Source of the DNA: Kappaphycus alvarezii
Taxonomy: Eukaryota; Rhodophyta; Florideophyceae; Gigartinales; Solieriaceae
NCBI GenBank assembly: GCA_002205965.3
Contig: NADL03000462.1
Location: 124,001-188,000 of the forward strand
Reading direction: 5' to 3'
Length of the DNA stretch: 64,000 nt
The notes beneath the pieces were generated by a model. It saw only the letters and a list, made by a program, of their open reading frames with translations, made no database searches and had not been told where the DNA came from. A program made the position numbers and the translations under genes. How positions within the stretch are numbered: position 1 is the first letter of the stretch; every line of letters begins with the position of its first letter. This document shows positions 47,080-57,751 of this stretch, in pieces.

Positions 47080-47805
47080 TCTTGTGTCAGTACACCATCC
47101 GCCACCGCGCCCTGCGCTGCTCTCCCAAGTACCTTTAGGGAAGTCTATGCCGCCCCAGCCACATGGTGCACCATGTTCGACATACGCTTGGGCAACACGC
47201 TTTTTTCCACCTCCCAACGCTGCCCTGTATCTGAGCGAGGTGCCTACAGGCCCATACCGAATCCCGACGCACAAGGACACTGCGCCTCCGCATTTACCGG
47301 CGGAGTGGGTGCCGTCAGGCTCCACAATGGCCTCAGAGACCTCCTTTACAATCTGCTCAGAGATCCCAAGCTGTCGGTGAACGTCTACGGCGAAAAGACG
47401 TTCGCAGCCGATCTCCACAAGGAACCCTCCGAGCACCGCGCTCTCGACCTGGTCATAGACGACGACGCCCTCGCCCCTAAGCCGCAAGGAATCGAAGTCA
47501 CCATTGTAAGCCCTCACTCTTCCACGTACCACAACCGGGAACAGACTGCGGCAGCCGTGCTCGACGCCGCCGAGAAGCGGAAGCACCGAACGAACGACTA
47601 CCTATACGCCGCTGAGGGTATCGATATGCGCGCCGCCACCATCGATGTCTACGGTCAACTGGGACACGAAGCGCAAGCCGTCCTCCAGCACGTTTCTCAC
47701 TACATCGCCCTAAGGCGCGGTGCCAGCCCTTCACGCGAATACGAGAATCTGATGGCGACGGTCTCCGCATACGTCCAGAAGTACACAGCGATGATGATTA
47801 ACTAA
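47080..47805 (+). mobile_element. Fossil of a reverse-transcriptase-associated tail domain, copy 2
   Basis: Mostly open plus-strand region, with an ATG-led frame ending at 47805. Blocks: GGVGAVRLHNGLRDLLYNLL, PSEHRALDLVIDDD, GIEVTIVSPHSS (the D/E-x-T-V-V-x-P nuclease-like strand), KRKHRTNDYLYAAE and IDVYGQLGHEAQAVLQHV. This is the same domain order as the 23.1-23.8 kb fossil but better preserved. In algae and protists the domain closes reverse-transcriptase-type proteins; the reverse transcriptase itself is absent here. It is broken at its 5' side. It could also be a stand-alone domesticated gene, since the 3' two thirds read as one ORF, but nothing else supports that. Confidence 0.5.
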
Positions 47806-48190
47806 CGTCGCTTTTCCCAACTCATCAATAGCACGTAGGTCGGCGGGCCCGAAAGGTCCCCTCACTTCATGTATCCATTAAAGGTCCAAATTTCTCTCTT
47901 ATCATCGTTAGGGTACACGTGTATCTCAGTTTAAAATCAGGGAGTGAAGGCAGTGTTTAGGTTCGGTTCAGGTTCAGGCTCTTTAGAGCTTCAACACCTA
48001 AGGCTTAAATTCAGGGACACAATACGTGGCATAATAAAGCAATTATAAATATGTGATTCACTGTAATTGCGATATTTTAGGATTTTTAATAAATATGGTG
48101 GAATTTTGCAAAAGCTATCTATAGTAATTGTCCTCGCCCCTGAGGCCACATGTTCCAATAGGGATTGAGGTGAGTGGGTCGGTTTACATG
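47806..48190. other. Spacer before the retrotransposon
   Basis: No gene recognised. The last 5 bases (ACATG, 48186-48190) are the left copy of the retrotransposon's target duplication. Confidence 0.5.
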
Positions 48191-48531
48191 TGTCGTGAAA
48201 CCCGCTTTGTTGAGTCTTTCTTCCCTGTTTGTACAATCAAACAGATGGGATAAGAAAGGAATACTTGTTTAGAACAGATGAAATGATTTTATTAAAGAAG
48301 GGCCAGTGCTGTCACGACGGCAAATACCACGAACTCAACGTCAACGTAGCATGTCTTCCTCTAAATATCGTTCCTCCGGAGAAAACGGAGTCCGGTCCGG
48401 AGGTCGGGTAAAGTACTGCATTACACTGTGACTCGATGATCTGATCCGATCGTGCGTTCGGATCAGAGGGTTCAAATACAAAGTATGATAGGTAGCCATG
48501 ATAGAATCAGTACAGTGATGTGTAATCGACA
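48191..48531 (-). repeat. 3' LTR of the copia element (341 bases)
   Basis: Starts TGTCGTGAAACCC and ends CGACA on the plus strand; matches 55718-56035. It retains about 22 bases near its plus-strand right end that the other LTR lacks. Confidence 0.95.
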
Positions 48532-48545
48532 CTCCCCCCATTTGA
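48532..48545 (-). other. Polypurine tract of the copia element
   Basis: On the minus strand a run AAATGGGGGGAG abuts the 3' LTR, the expected place and composition of the plus-strand primer site. Confidence 0.75.
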
Positions 48546-48789
48546 AAAAATCATCAGTCACAGCCCGTCTAAATTAAAGAAAATTAACAGCATGCCAAGT
48601 AATACGAAACGGTCTGATACCGAAGGAAACGGAACATAAAAGGCCTTTGGCATTTTGAATGTTCTCAAAATTCCTGGTACGTTCGACCGATAGCTCCTCG
48701 GGGTTAATGGAGAGATATTCGACAATGGCGTTTGGTACGGCTGCTCTTCCCAGATAAAAGATGTATCCAGATATTGGGCAGTAGACATC

Positions 48790-49510
48790 AGAACTTTGGC
48801 AGCACCCAGTGTGGGATTTCGAGCAGTCTCATTTGAGGTTGTACCTGTTGCCCCAACACCTTGCAAAGCAATCCCTCGTCAGTGTGTCATCCCGGGCCCT
48901 CGTTCGCTGCGATTTATGACCGAGGATCGCTTCGACTGGTCGGCGCTCAATAATATTTTGCACTTTTGCAAACGACATCAAGGGATATATGTGCGGACTG
49001 GCGTGTGGGGGGCTAGAGAGTCCAATCCGAGGGTGACCGAATTCATGGTAGACGGGCGCAAGGAATTTGTCGGTGTAAATGGGACTTTGGATTGCATACC
49101 AGCATCGATTGTTAATGTTGTGAACTGTCTTCTGGGACACAGTGGTGAGATCAAAGCGAGAGAAACGCTGACGGGATCTGGACTAAGGCCCACAAGCGTT
49201 GGCAGGGCTGTTGCGCTAGTACAAAGCTTGAGGATGAGGCTCAGTCTACGAAAATCCGCCGATGCATCACGTATAGGTAGCGACGCCTCCAACTCAGCGT
49301 TCGACATAGTGGCCAAGTTCAGTACCGGTGTTTGGTTAGTGCGGCTCCTTCAAAGACTAACCATCTTGTCGACCACTGCATCATCATAGATGCAAAAAGG
49401 GGGGTCATAATTGACTCAACTGAAACGTTCCCTATCAGGCATTCCCCTGAAAGCCTACGTCTATGCGGGGGAGAAGATACTCCGAAACTCCTAGTAGCTG
49501 AGGTAAAGGA
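48790..49510 (+). other. Antisense reading frame inside the element, cysteine-protease-like
   Basis: Between the RNase H region and the 3' LTR, the strand opposite to the element carries a long coding-like region. It shows a candidate nucleophile block NGTLDCIPASIVNVVNCL near 49077-49130 and a candidate base block HLVDHCIIIDAKRGVIIDS near 49360-49417. A Cys in an NC/DC-x-P-A-S/A helix start and a later H-x-(I/V)3-D...IIDS strand are the usual pattern of papain-like and C39-like peptidases. It does not look whole. Extra ORFs between pol and the 3' LTR, some antisense, are known from plant retrotransposons, but I know none with this fold. Function is inferred from motifs only. Confidence 0.45.
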
Positions 49511-49539
49511 GTTGATTGTTAGGTATCAAAATAAAATTT

Positions 49540-50850
49540 CTTCAAGTTACATCCGAACTTCGAATAATCCATTGCTCCGGTTCCAAATCTATCTCACCCG
49601 AAGTAATAACGTTTCGAAGTAGAGCTTGGGTCATCAACTTTGTGAGTCCATCGGCAACATTCTTGCTACTTCGGACAAAACCAATGTCAGAGATCAACTT
49701 ATCACGAAAACCTGCCCTCGAAGCGGCATTGTCCAACGTAGTACGCTTCTCCGATGTTCGGGATCTTTTCGAAATAACATCGAATAAACTCTTTCTATCG
49801 GTTAAGAGCTGCACCGGTACATGTTTGTTTAGGACAGCTTGCAATTCTTGGGCGACGGAAATTGCAACATCGAACATGTCACTAAAAGCTATCACCTCAC
49901 CTGACATAGCTGATGACTGGTACGACTTGAAGTGGATTGGGATAACTTTGTTAGAGGCATCACCCAAGAAACCAATGTGTCCAAGCTGAGATGATAGATC
50001 CTCATTATAGGCAAATGAGGAGTCAGAAAATCTTACAACCTTCAGTGTATCCTTCTCCAACTTACGAACGCGAAGAAGAACACGGGTATCAACAGCGTAC
50101 TTGAAGGCCTTGTTCAAACTTTTTATAATCGATGCTCGATGACTGTCAAATTTTTCTTCGGTAACTTGCGCGAGTTGCGATATCTCAAACAAGCAATCAG
50201 GCCTAGTGTTAGCTAACCATGCCAGCTTCATGCGCATAGATCGGAAATGCATAAATAACGCGTCAGCCGGTAAACGTTCCAGTTTCTGCAGGTACTGGCT
50301 CTGGTCCATAATGAGACAACCATCGTCACTGCGATCAATAACGAAATCTTTAAATTCAGAAGGTAGTTCCACATCTTCTGCCATCTCAAATCGCTTGTTG
50401 GTCAGCGTCGATGTCTTCCGAAAAGAATCATTCCCGCAACGCAAAAGATCGTCTACATACGCTCCACTTACACCTTGTAGTACCTTGTTAGTAAGAAGGT
50501 AGTACAAGGAGGGGTCCATTCTTAACGGCTTCATACCTAACTCATCCCTGTGACTTTTGTCCAGAGTTTTATGCCACAGGTCTCCAGCATCACAAAGCCC
50601 GTAGAGAGGGCGCAGTAGCTGCAAGCATTGATCCAGGCTGAGTTCAAACTCAGGCTCAGGCTTTTCTATGAAAACTTCCCTGGCAAGCGGTTCGGATGAC
50701 TGCAAGTATGCTTGTTTGAAGTCGGCAGACCAAATGTGGAAACCAAATATGTTCGTCAATGTGAGAAGTAAGAGCACAGATTGCGGCTGCAAAGTGGACG
50801 ACGTATGAACAAGAATGTTCTTGAGCTTGTCCCGATGCCCACCTATCACG
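49540..50850 (-). other. Reverse transcriptase and RNase H part of the copia element
   Basis: Minus strand. Copia-type signatures: WSADFKQAYLQSSEP, LLRPLYGLCDAGDLWH, and the catalytic YVDDLL box, followed by an RNase H-type region with VRFSDSSFAYNED and LLTDRKSLFDVI and NVADGLTKLM. The region is long and continuous, the best kept part of the element. Confidence 0.93.
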
Positions 50851-51149
50851 TAGCGAGCCTTGTAATTAGTCTTTTTGTCGATGGTAGACTTGATCGCTAG
50901 AACGAAACGACCAAGAAGAACATTTCTATCAGGTGTAATTTACTCTTTTAGAATAAACTTGAACGTTCCACGTTCGAGAAGTCCCCCAATCTATTTCTTC
51001 TTAGCTTCATCCATCTCCTTACCTATGGCGCGATCATCATTAGGATCAAGCACCTCCGTCGCCAATACAAAGTCCCCATCTGGGGAACGAACTCCCTGTA
51101 GACTCTTTTTCAGTTCAGATAAGAATGAGTAAGACAAAAATTCTGGGGT

Positions 51150-51940
51150 AAGTTATGGTTTCACCTGAGCTACATTGAAGGGTCGAGCAGGACTATTAGT
51201 ATCATCCCTCACACAGACCAACTTCTTGTCATAATCAACGTCCAAAACCGAGAACGGGCCGAACTGTTCGCCTATTCGGCTTGTGACGATTTTATCTCGC
51301 CATACGAGCACCTTGTCCCCTAGCTCATAGCTGCGATCTGCGGCAAGCCGAACGGCGTAACTAAGAGCACGCTTTAGCTTAATAGCAGCCATCTGAGCTT
51401 CCATTTCTTTCCGAGCTATGTTGGCAATAGGTCTTGCAGTGTGCTTCTAGTTGGACTAGGTTCCGATCTTGTGGAAACCTGAGGGTACTCTCCGAACACT
51501 AGTGCAGATGGAACGATACCTTCGGGGCCGAGAGTATCATTAATCGCTTTAACGGCACACGAAAGCGCTAAATGTCTACCCGCATTCGGTTGGGATAACT
51601 TGATCTTCCTGAAAGTAGACCTTAACGGCTCGTGATACCTCTCCCCCAGTCCCAAACTAGAGTTGGCTTCGACACCAGTCTGACCGACCTCAACATCGGC
51701 AAGCTTAGCGATGTGGATGAATCGGTCACCAAGTTGCGATCCTTGGTCAGTCAGAATCTTATTCGGCAAGCCGGTATAGAGCGGGGCCCGACGCTTCACT
51801 AGAGTTTCCCAAATTTCATCTGTAGAAATGCTTGGCAAAAATTGGGCCGCACTAAATTTGGTACCTTCATCTATGATGTGAAGCACAGTGTCACCGTCGA
51901 GATACATGATATCCAGTAGTACCTTCTCATTGAACTGCAC
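51150..51940 (-). other. Integrase part of the copia element
   Basis: Minus strand. LDIMYLDGDTVLHIIDEGTKF, then ILTDQGSQLGDRF, then ANSSLGLGERYHEPLRSTF correspond to the DDE core of retroviral-type integrases; a C-terminal DNA-binding-type segment (DKVLVWRDKIVTSRIG) follows. Confidence 0.88.
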
Positions 51941-52109
51941 ATTCTCCGCGCATAGCGTGACTATAAATCTCTTCGGAGCGTGTTGAATTCGTTGGCACGG
52001 GTCACAACGCCCAGCGATGTCTTCTAATGTTCGCAGTCTCAGGCGTAGCGTGTTCTGGACGGGACCTCTTAATTAAGTTGAAAAACTTACGTGCGCTTGG
52101 ATGGAAGAA

Positions 52110-52710
52110 CTGTCAATGCAGCTTCGCCAGTTGTGCCCTAGTGAAGGACATGTCAGTGGAAGGGTGCATTCCAGCGTACAAGTGATTTTTAGCTGAACGG
52201 GCCATCGGTACATACCATTCATCGAGGTAAATGAGGCTCCCTTGCTGACCTGTATAGGGAACGCGCTTAATGAGTCGATTAGACACAGTGCAAGGGGTCA
52301 TAGATTCCTTGTCTAGGACATCCATCCCAAGCAATGCTGGTACGTCTGCATTGACTATGTCCAATTCAATATAAGCATTAGGAATTCCAGAGGGGGTACG
52401 TAAGGGAATAACGACTCGTCCAAGGGAAACATAGGATGCATCTGTAAACCTGAAAAGATTACGCGACGGAAGTATCTTCCTGTCGTGAATTCCAAGGGCG
52501 TTGTGAATCCTGTTCAACTCCTCCCGACCAACGACAGACTTAAGGGCGCTAATATCGCAGAGAAAGCCAATTGGACGCCTGGATTTCACCTCGGAGCTAA
52601 TCCTTTGAGCATGTATATCCGTCATGAGGATCTTTTGCGGTTTTCTTTCATCACAGATCTTCTCTTTCCAGCTTAATGTTTTCCGGCGACGAGTTGGCGA
52701 TTTCAACCGC
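52110..52710 (-). other. Protease part of the copia element
   Basis: Minus strand. Contains GFLCDISALKSVVG and VPALLGMDVLDKES, matching the active-site strand and the later ALLGMD/ILGLD-type strand of retropepsin-like proteases in copia elements. It lies between gag and integrase, as expected. Confidence 0.7.
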
Positions 52711-52934
52711 TCTTGTCGCCCAGCCGAAAATCCTGCTTAGAAGAAGCTGAGCCTTGATTGTGTGAATCCATGGAGGAAGCGATATGAGTCAGAATTTTAT
52801 CTTCATCGATAGACTCGATGGGATCTATTTTCTCCCCTTGCGTTGCAAAATGCGAATCGAAAGCGGCTAGCTCTTGCTCGTCGTTCAGACCCTCCCCATC
52901 ATCAGAACCGCCATTAGAGTCTTGGGAGGTCAGC

Positions 52935-55260
52935 TTCTCAGCCTTGATAAAATCTGCAAGGATGTGAACCGAAGACTTCCCAGCTTACAGAAGGCTTCGA
53001 GTGTATGTTTCTCAATGTCCTCGGGTGAGCACTTGTGAAGTGGGCTCCAAGGGCCACCACATTTAATGCACTCATTCTTGCGACGGACTTCTTCGAATGC
53101 CTTCGAAGGGTACCGTCCGCCGCGATTGTGTTGACTATTGCCGCGATAGTCTCGTCTTTGCCCCTGTATGTACGATTGTTCCTGCCATATTGCATCATGT
53201 TTGTTTCGAAATCTTTATCGTGCTGTACTACACCGGTCTCAGTAGTTCGCTTTGTTTCACCAGTCGGAAGACGAATTTGGCGTAAGTTCTGAATTGACTC
53301 ATGAAGAGTTGTTACAAACTTGGTGTAAGTGTAAGATTGTGACGTAATATTCTGAATTGGAATGCTTGACCAGTTCTGAAATTCAGTCACTGCCTTGCTT
53401 TAATGCAATGTGCGGTGCGCAGTTCTTCTCGTCTAGGAACGGAGCAATGTCAGACAATGAGAAACCAAACACACACACACGAAGACCCACAGGTTGTTCG
53501 CTGTCCCTCTTTCTCTTTAAGCACCATGCGATGCAGTAGCACAGCTCGCCGACGGCGAGGAGAAATGGGGTTGGAAGAGCGGGGAGAATTCCTTGGACGG
53601 CTGGACGGTATACTTGTCCTCCGGGTTGTAAGGCCGAGCCGTGGTCCGCGGAATGCTAGAACCTTGTTAAGGATCGATTCCAAACAATCGTATACACCAG
53701 GGGTGTAATACTGGACAAAGGAGATGTAGTAGTGGATGAGTAGTGCTGAATATCTCCTTTGGAGATAAGGATGTTATCACAACGACAACCTTGAAGTTCC
53801 TATTTGTATATAGACGCCGGAGTCCGGGGCGCCAAGCGTGAGTAAATATCACAAACAAACAACAAAAGGGGTATTGTAATATTGGATAGAGAGGGGGGAA
53901 ATAGAAACGGGGACTCGGGCATATAAACGTGGCTATAGCCAAAGTTGCCGTTGGCAAGGTTTCTGCAAAGGCGGAAGTTGGGAGTAAAGTTCAGAAACAA
54001 GACCGGGGTGGCTGTTTACACTGGGGCCCCAGTGGCCATGTAGGTATAAATACTAGTTAGGTAGGTTAGGGTTATCTGCGACGGCGGGGTGAGAGAAGTT
54101 AGGTTCAGCCAAATTAGGGAGATCCAAGTTAGAGATAAATAAATTCGACACTTGGCCCAATAGTTACCTTTCACCTGCGAAAATATCAGGTCTAATTTGG
54201 GGGTCGAGCCGTCCAGATTGCAAGCACTCAAGCCCCATCGGGTGGGTATACAGTACCAAAAATAATAGTGGGCGACAAAAGAAAATTGCCCTTACTGTAC
54301 TGTACAGTGCCTGCTGTTTAGCAGTGAATCAGATCAGAAAAAGATCACCAAAATCAGCTCTGCCGATGGCAGTACAGTGTGAGTGCCCATTGTACTATAC
54401 TTGCGGAGGTAATCAATCTTGTCAGAGTCTGAGCGGAAGTCCGGGGGGCGCTGCGGGGCCAGTTCATTGATGTACTCCACAATCTTAGTTAAACCCTCAG
54501 ATACGTCCACCAGGTTCCTCTCCTTCATAAAACTGCGCAAGCGAAGCGTTTCCAGAGATTCCTTGATCTGCAACTGCCTGGCGTCACTTACGTACTCGGT
54601 CAACATTACCTTGGCGATTTCATTAAAAGACATATCCTCTCGGCGATTGTCGAAAAAGAACTTTCTAGCGGCTCCATCGAGTACATGGACGAATAAATCG
54701 TCCTTCTGAGAGGCCGAAAGACGATACTGATGCGCACAGATCCCGTACAGTTTCATTGTTTCCATTATGTCCTGCTGAATGTCTCCGGAGAACTTACTCT
54801 CTTTGAACATCTGCAGCACTTAGTTTGCTTTACGCGAATCTTCATAGGAAATTTGACCACCACCAACAGAAGGTGTTGTAATACCAATAGGATTCGACGA
54901 AGTGACATTTCCATCAGCACGTTGAACGACCAAAAACTGGCGAATAGGGTCCTCGGAAGAGAGATCCGTCGATTTACTCTGCGGCACGGTATTAGCATCA
55001 TTGTTATGGGCTCCTGCGGCAGTATTTCCAAGAGAACGTTGAAGAGCATCATTCCCGGAGCGATTATTGCGCGTCTCTTCCTGCATCGCAGGAGGTTTGG
55101 ACGGTCCGGGCTGGTTGGAAAGGACAGCCGCTTGCGTGCGCAATACATTGTTGCTATTCCCACGAAGAACTCCACGATTCACCTTAAGCTTATCGATAAA
55201 AACACAACAAAAATCACCGTTACAATTCATGAAGTAGCAAAACCGGGCATGTAGCAGGAT
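52935..55260 (-). other. Gag part of the copia element, split by repeat R1
   Basis: Minus strand. The 5' piece (about 54330-55240) includes SKFSGDIQQDIMETMKLYG and ARKFFFDNRREDMSFNEIA, typical of the alpha-helical gag core; the rest lies beyond the nested repeat at 52935-53385. No clear zinc knuckle was seen. Confidence 0.65.
53401..54327 (-). repeat. Dispersed repeat R1, copy 2, nested in the copia element
   Basis: Reverse-complement copy of 20551-21482. Just outside or at its ends are TCACTGC (53387-53393) and GCAGTGA (54321-54327), a 7-base inverted pair that may be its terminal repeat; the same pair is not clear in copy 1. It inserted after the retrotransposon did. Confidence 0.8.
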
Positions 55261-55717
55261 CCGTCCGTCATTTTGTCTGCATCAGAGAGCTGCACGGCCT
55301 CACTATACTCAGCGGGAAATCCATCAAAAGAATACAACTCCGCGACATCATTCTAGACCTTAACAGAAAACATAGGAATTTTGAAGAACTGCGGAGTGAA
55401 AATGTGTGACGGCGAAGGAAGCAGATCCAGGAGATACTAGTGTACATCTTCTCCGTCCCGCAATTCGAACGAAGCAGACTCAATGGATGTTCCATCTTGT
55501 GCCTCTGGTATGAAGAAGAGCAGAGTTGCTTTCGCTGCGGAGAGGAGCGAAACTGACAACTCATCTTGTAAAGATGTAGTGTTGATCTTCTTCAAGACCT
55601 TATCGATCGGCGACTTGAACTGCGAACGTGAGATCGGCATATCGCGATAATGTATTGGGTTCGGACCTGAGAAATTCACTTGAAGATGAACAACACCAAC
55701 GGGTCTCGAATCCGGAT

Positions 55718-56035
55718 TGTCGTGAAACCCGCTTTGTTGAGTCTTTCTTCCCTGTTTGTACAATCAAACAGAGGGGATAAGAAAGGAATACTTGTTTAGA
55801 ACAGATAAAATGATTTTATTAAAGAAGGGCCAGTGCTGTCACGACGGCAAATACCACGAACTCAACGTCAACGTAGTATGTCTTCCTCCAAAAATCGTGC
55901 CTCCGGAGAAAACGGAGTCCGGTCCGGAGGTCGGGTAAAGTACTGTATTACACTGTGACTCAGTGATCTGATCCGATCGTGCGTTTGGATCAGAGGGTTC
56001 AATACAAAGTATGATAGAGTGATGTGTATTCGACA
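55718..56035 (-). repeat. 5' LTR of the copia element (318 bases)
   Basis: Matches 48191-48531. Its outer edge is followed by the ACATG target duplication and, 200 bases on, by the first ATG of the alpha/beta hydrolase gene. In the element's own direction transcription would run away from that gene. Confidence 0.95.
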
Positions 56036-56236
56036 ACATGAATCGAGTAAAAATGGCTCACGTACAGTAACTTACTGTAATTTGAAATTTTGAAATTACA
56101 GAAGAGATTCTTATGTAGTGCCATCATTACAGTACCAGAACCACAGACTTCTGACGATCCAGATTCCGCATTCTTTGACATTATCTTGAAACATGAAGTC
56201 GTCACTCCTCCCACTATCTTCGTGCCGCAGCAACCC

Positions 56237-57010
56237 ATGAGCCGAAGCCGGATCGCGGCGGGCTCCTCAGACACATCCCGCGCACTGGTGGTACTAGCGC
56301 ACGGTTTTCTTGGCGGGCGGGTGCAACTGCTGCCTCTAGCCGCACGGCTATCGCGTCATTACGACGTACTCAACTTTGGGTATCGCTCCCGCGCACACCC
56401 TCTCTCCAATCATTCTGCGTATCTCATCGACACAGTGGCAAGCCGGTTATCAAAGCGGAGACAACGTGTGCACTTTGTAACGCATTCGTTTGGCGGGGTT
56501 GTACTACATCATGCGTTTTCAAAGGGGCTTGCGGAGGTGTTGCATGAGGGAGGTACAAGGTGTGTGCTGATTGCGCCGCCGTTGAGAGGGGCGCGGTTTG
56601 CAAGGGCGTTTCAACGGGAGAATATTGCGGGCCCGGATTGGGTGAAGAATACTGTGCATCGGGTTGCATGTGGGGTGATGGGTGCGGAGAGTGGGAGGGA
56701 GTTGATGATGGGGGATGAGGGATGGTTCGATAAGGAGGTTGGGGTGATTCCGGACGATGTGGAGGTGTTGGTTGTGGCGGGGGAGTATGGGAGCTGGAAC
56801 CCGTTGATTGGGGAGGTGTCGGATGGGGTGGTGGGTGTTGGGGAGACGGGCATGAGGAGACGGCACTATCGCTTGACGGTTCAGGGTACGCATAATTTCT
56901 TGTTGTACATGCCCAGAGTGCAAGCTGGGGTGCTCGACTTTTTGGGCGGGGAGGAAGTGGGGGAGTTGATGCATGAATGGGACCCGGAGGGAGGGGGGAG
57001 CTTTGGGTGA
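56237..57010 (+). CDS. Alpha/beta hydrolase (lipase/esterase-like)
   Basis: Likely serine hydrolase acting on an ester, lipid or similar substrate; the substrate cannot be told. The frame is open from 56090, but that upstream part has no ATG; the first ATG is at 56237, giving 257 residues. Visible parts: VVLAHGFLGGRVQL (oxyanion loop, residues about 18-31), THSFGGVV nucleophile elbow with Ser84 (a T-H-S-F-G form of G-x-S-x-G), SDGVVGVGET with the likely acid Asp196, and QGTHNFLLY with the likely base His219. The SDGVV...H spacing resembles the YheT/PGAP1-like and plant lipase-like group. The C-terminus is Gly/Glu-rich. The upstream open part and an ATTACAG site near 56100 leave room for an upstream exon. 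A retrotransposon LTR ends 200 bases before the ATG, so the native promoter may be cut off. Confidence 0.8.
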   Translation: MSRSRIAAGSSDTSRALVVLAHGFLGGRVQLLPLAARLSRHYDVLNFGYRSRAHPLSNHSAYLIDTVASRLSKRRQRVHFVTHSFGGVVLHHAFSKGLAEVLHEGGTRCVLIAPPLRGARFARAFQRENIAGPDWVKNTVHRVACGVMGAESGRELMMGDEGWFDKEVGVIPDDVEVLVVAGEYGSWNPLIGEVSDGVVGVGETGMRRRHYRLTVQGTHNFLLYMPRVQAGVLDFLGGEEVGELMHEWDPEGGGSFG

Positions 57011-57014
57011 ACTG

Positions 57015-57751
57015 TATTGCAGGTTTGTAAAGGTGGGACTTTTACCATGCACGGGAGCTTCGCAATGTTGAAGCGACTAGGTAATAGTTGAATAGTATAT
57101 TTTCTGGAACAGCTCCATCTCGCAGTTTCGGAGAAGCCCAAAGGCAAGCGTTGGGCCGATGAAATGGTTTAAAGGGATTGTCGGATGGGATGGTAAAGAC
57201 ATTCGGAGACCAAACTTGAGTCAACATTCTGCAGCTGTAGGGACCGATATTGGCTCGCCAGGTTTGTGGATAAGCGACGGCTTGACAACGTGACATGTAC
57301 ATTGCATGAAAGGTTAAATGATCAACTCCACTTTGCATCATAATGGCAGTATAGTATGTTACAGTGAGCCCAATGCAGTTGCATTGAGGGACCATGACAA
57401 AGGTCAAAGGGTTTGTCAAAGGTGTTTGCAATTGGGGCACGTGCTTTTGGCACTCTCTTGTCTTTTCCCGCGTAATTCTTGAATACCATATTTGCAAAAT
57501 AACAAACCAAAACAGAAGCTGAATCAAACAATTGCCACCCAATCGTTCTGCCGCCCTCCTACTACACAGTCCAAGCCATTCGTCCGGACATTCTCTTCAT
57601 CCAACTTTCTACCCGTCAGTTCCTGCCTCGTCTCAGCAACCTTGTCCGACGGGATCCTTCCCGTTATCACGCCCTGCAGTGCTTCCCCTTCCGTACCTCT
57701 TCATTAACCACCAGTCCATCACTCTTCGCGGCAGCCCAATTTCAAACAGCC
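57015..57751. other. Intergenic region before DNA ligase I
   Basis: About 740 bases. From about 57530 the plus strand becomes C/T-rich up to the ligase ATG, in the same style as the other leaders. Minus-strand frames here are shadows or chance. Confidence 0.5.

Larger units (their letters stand above)
48191..56035 (-). mobile_element. Ty1/copia LTR retrotransposon, full-length but broken, with a nested insertion
   Basis: A fossil copy of a copia-type element of about 7.8 kb, read on the minus strand. Both LTRs are present (TGTCGT...CGACA as seen on the plus strand) and the 5-base target duplication ACATG flanks it at 48186-48190 and 56036-56040. Parts in order: gag, protease, integrase, reverse transcriptase, RNase H, which is the copia order. 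A roughly 930-base repeat (R1) is inserted in the gag part. The coding part is broken in roughly half a dozen places besides the insertion, while the reverse transcriptase/RNase H region is the best preserved. The LTRs differ by about a dozen substitutions over about 315 aligned bases and one indel of some 22 bases, so the insertion is moderately young compared with the DNA transposons nearby. Confidence 0.95.

Noticed and set aside
47056-47586. Minus-strand ORF of 176 codons
   Set aside because: Complement of the better supported tail-domain frame.
56090-56236. Longer start for the alpha/beta hydrolase
   Set aside because: The codon at 56090 is TTG; no ATG occurs before 56237. An upstream exon remains possible.
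56519-57052. Minus-strand ORF of 177 codons
   Set aside because: Complement of the alpha/beta hydrolase, open because of its G-rich codons; no domain.
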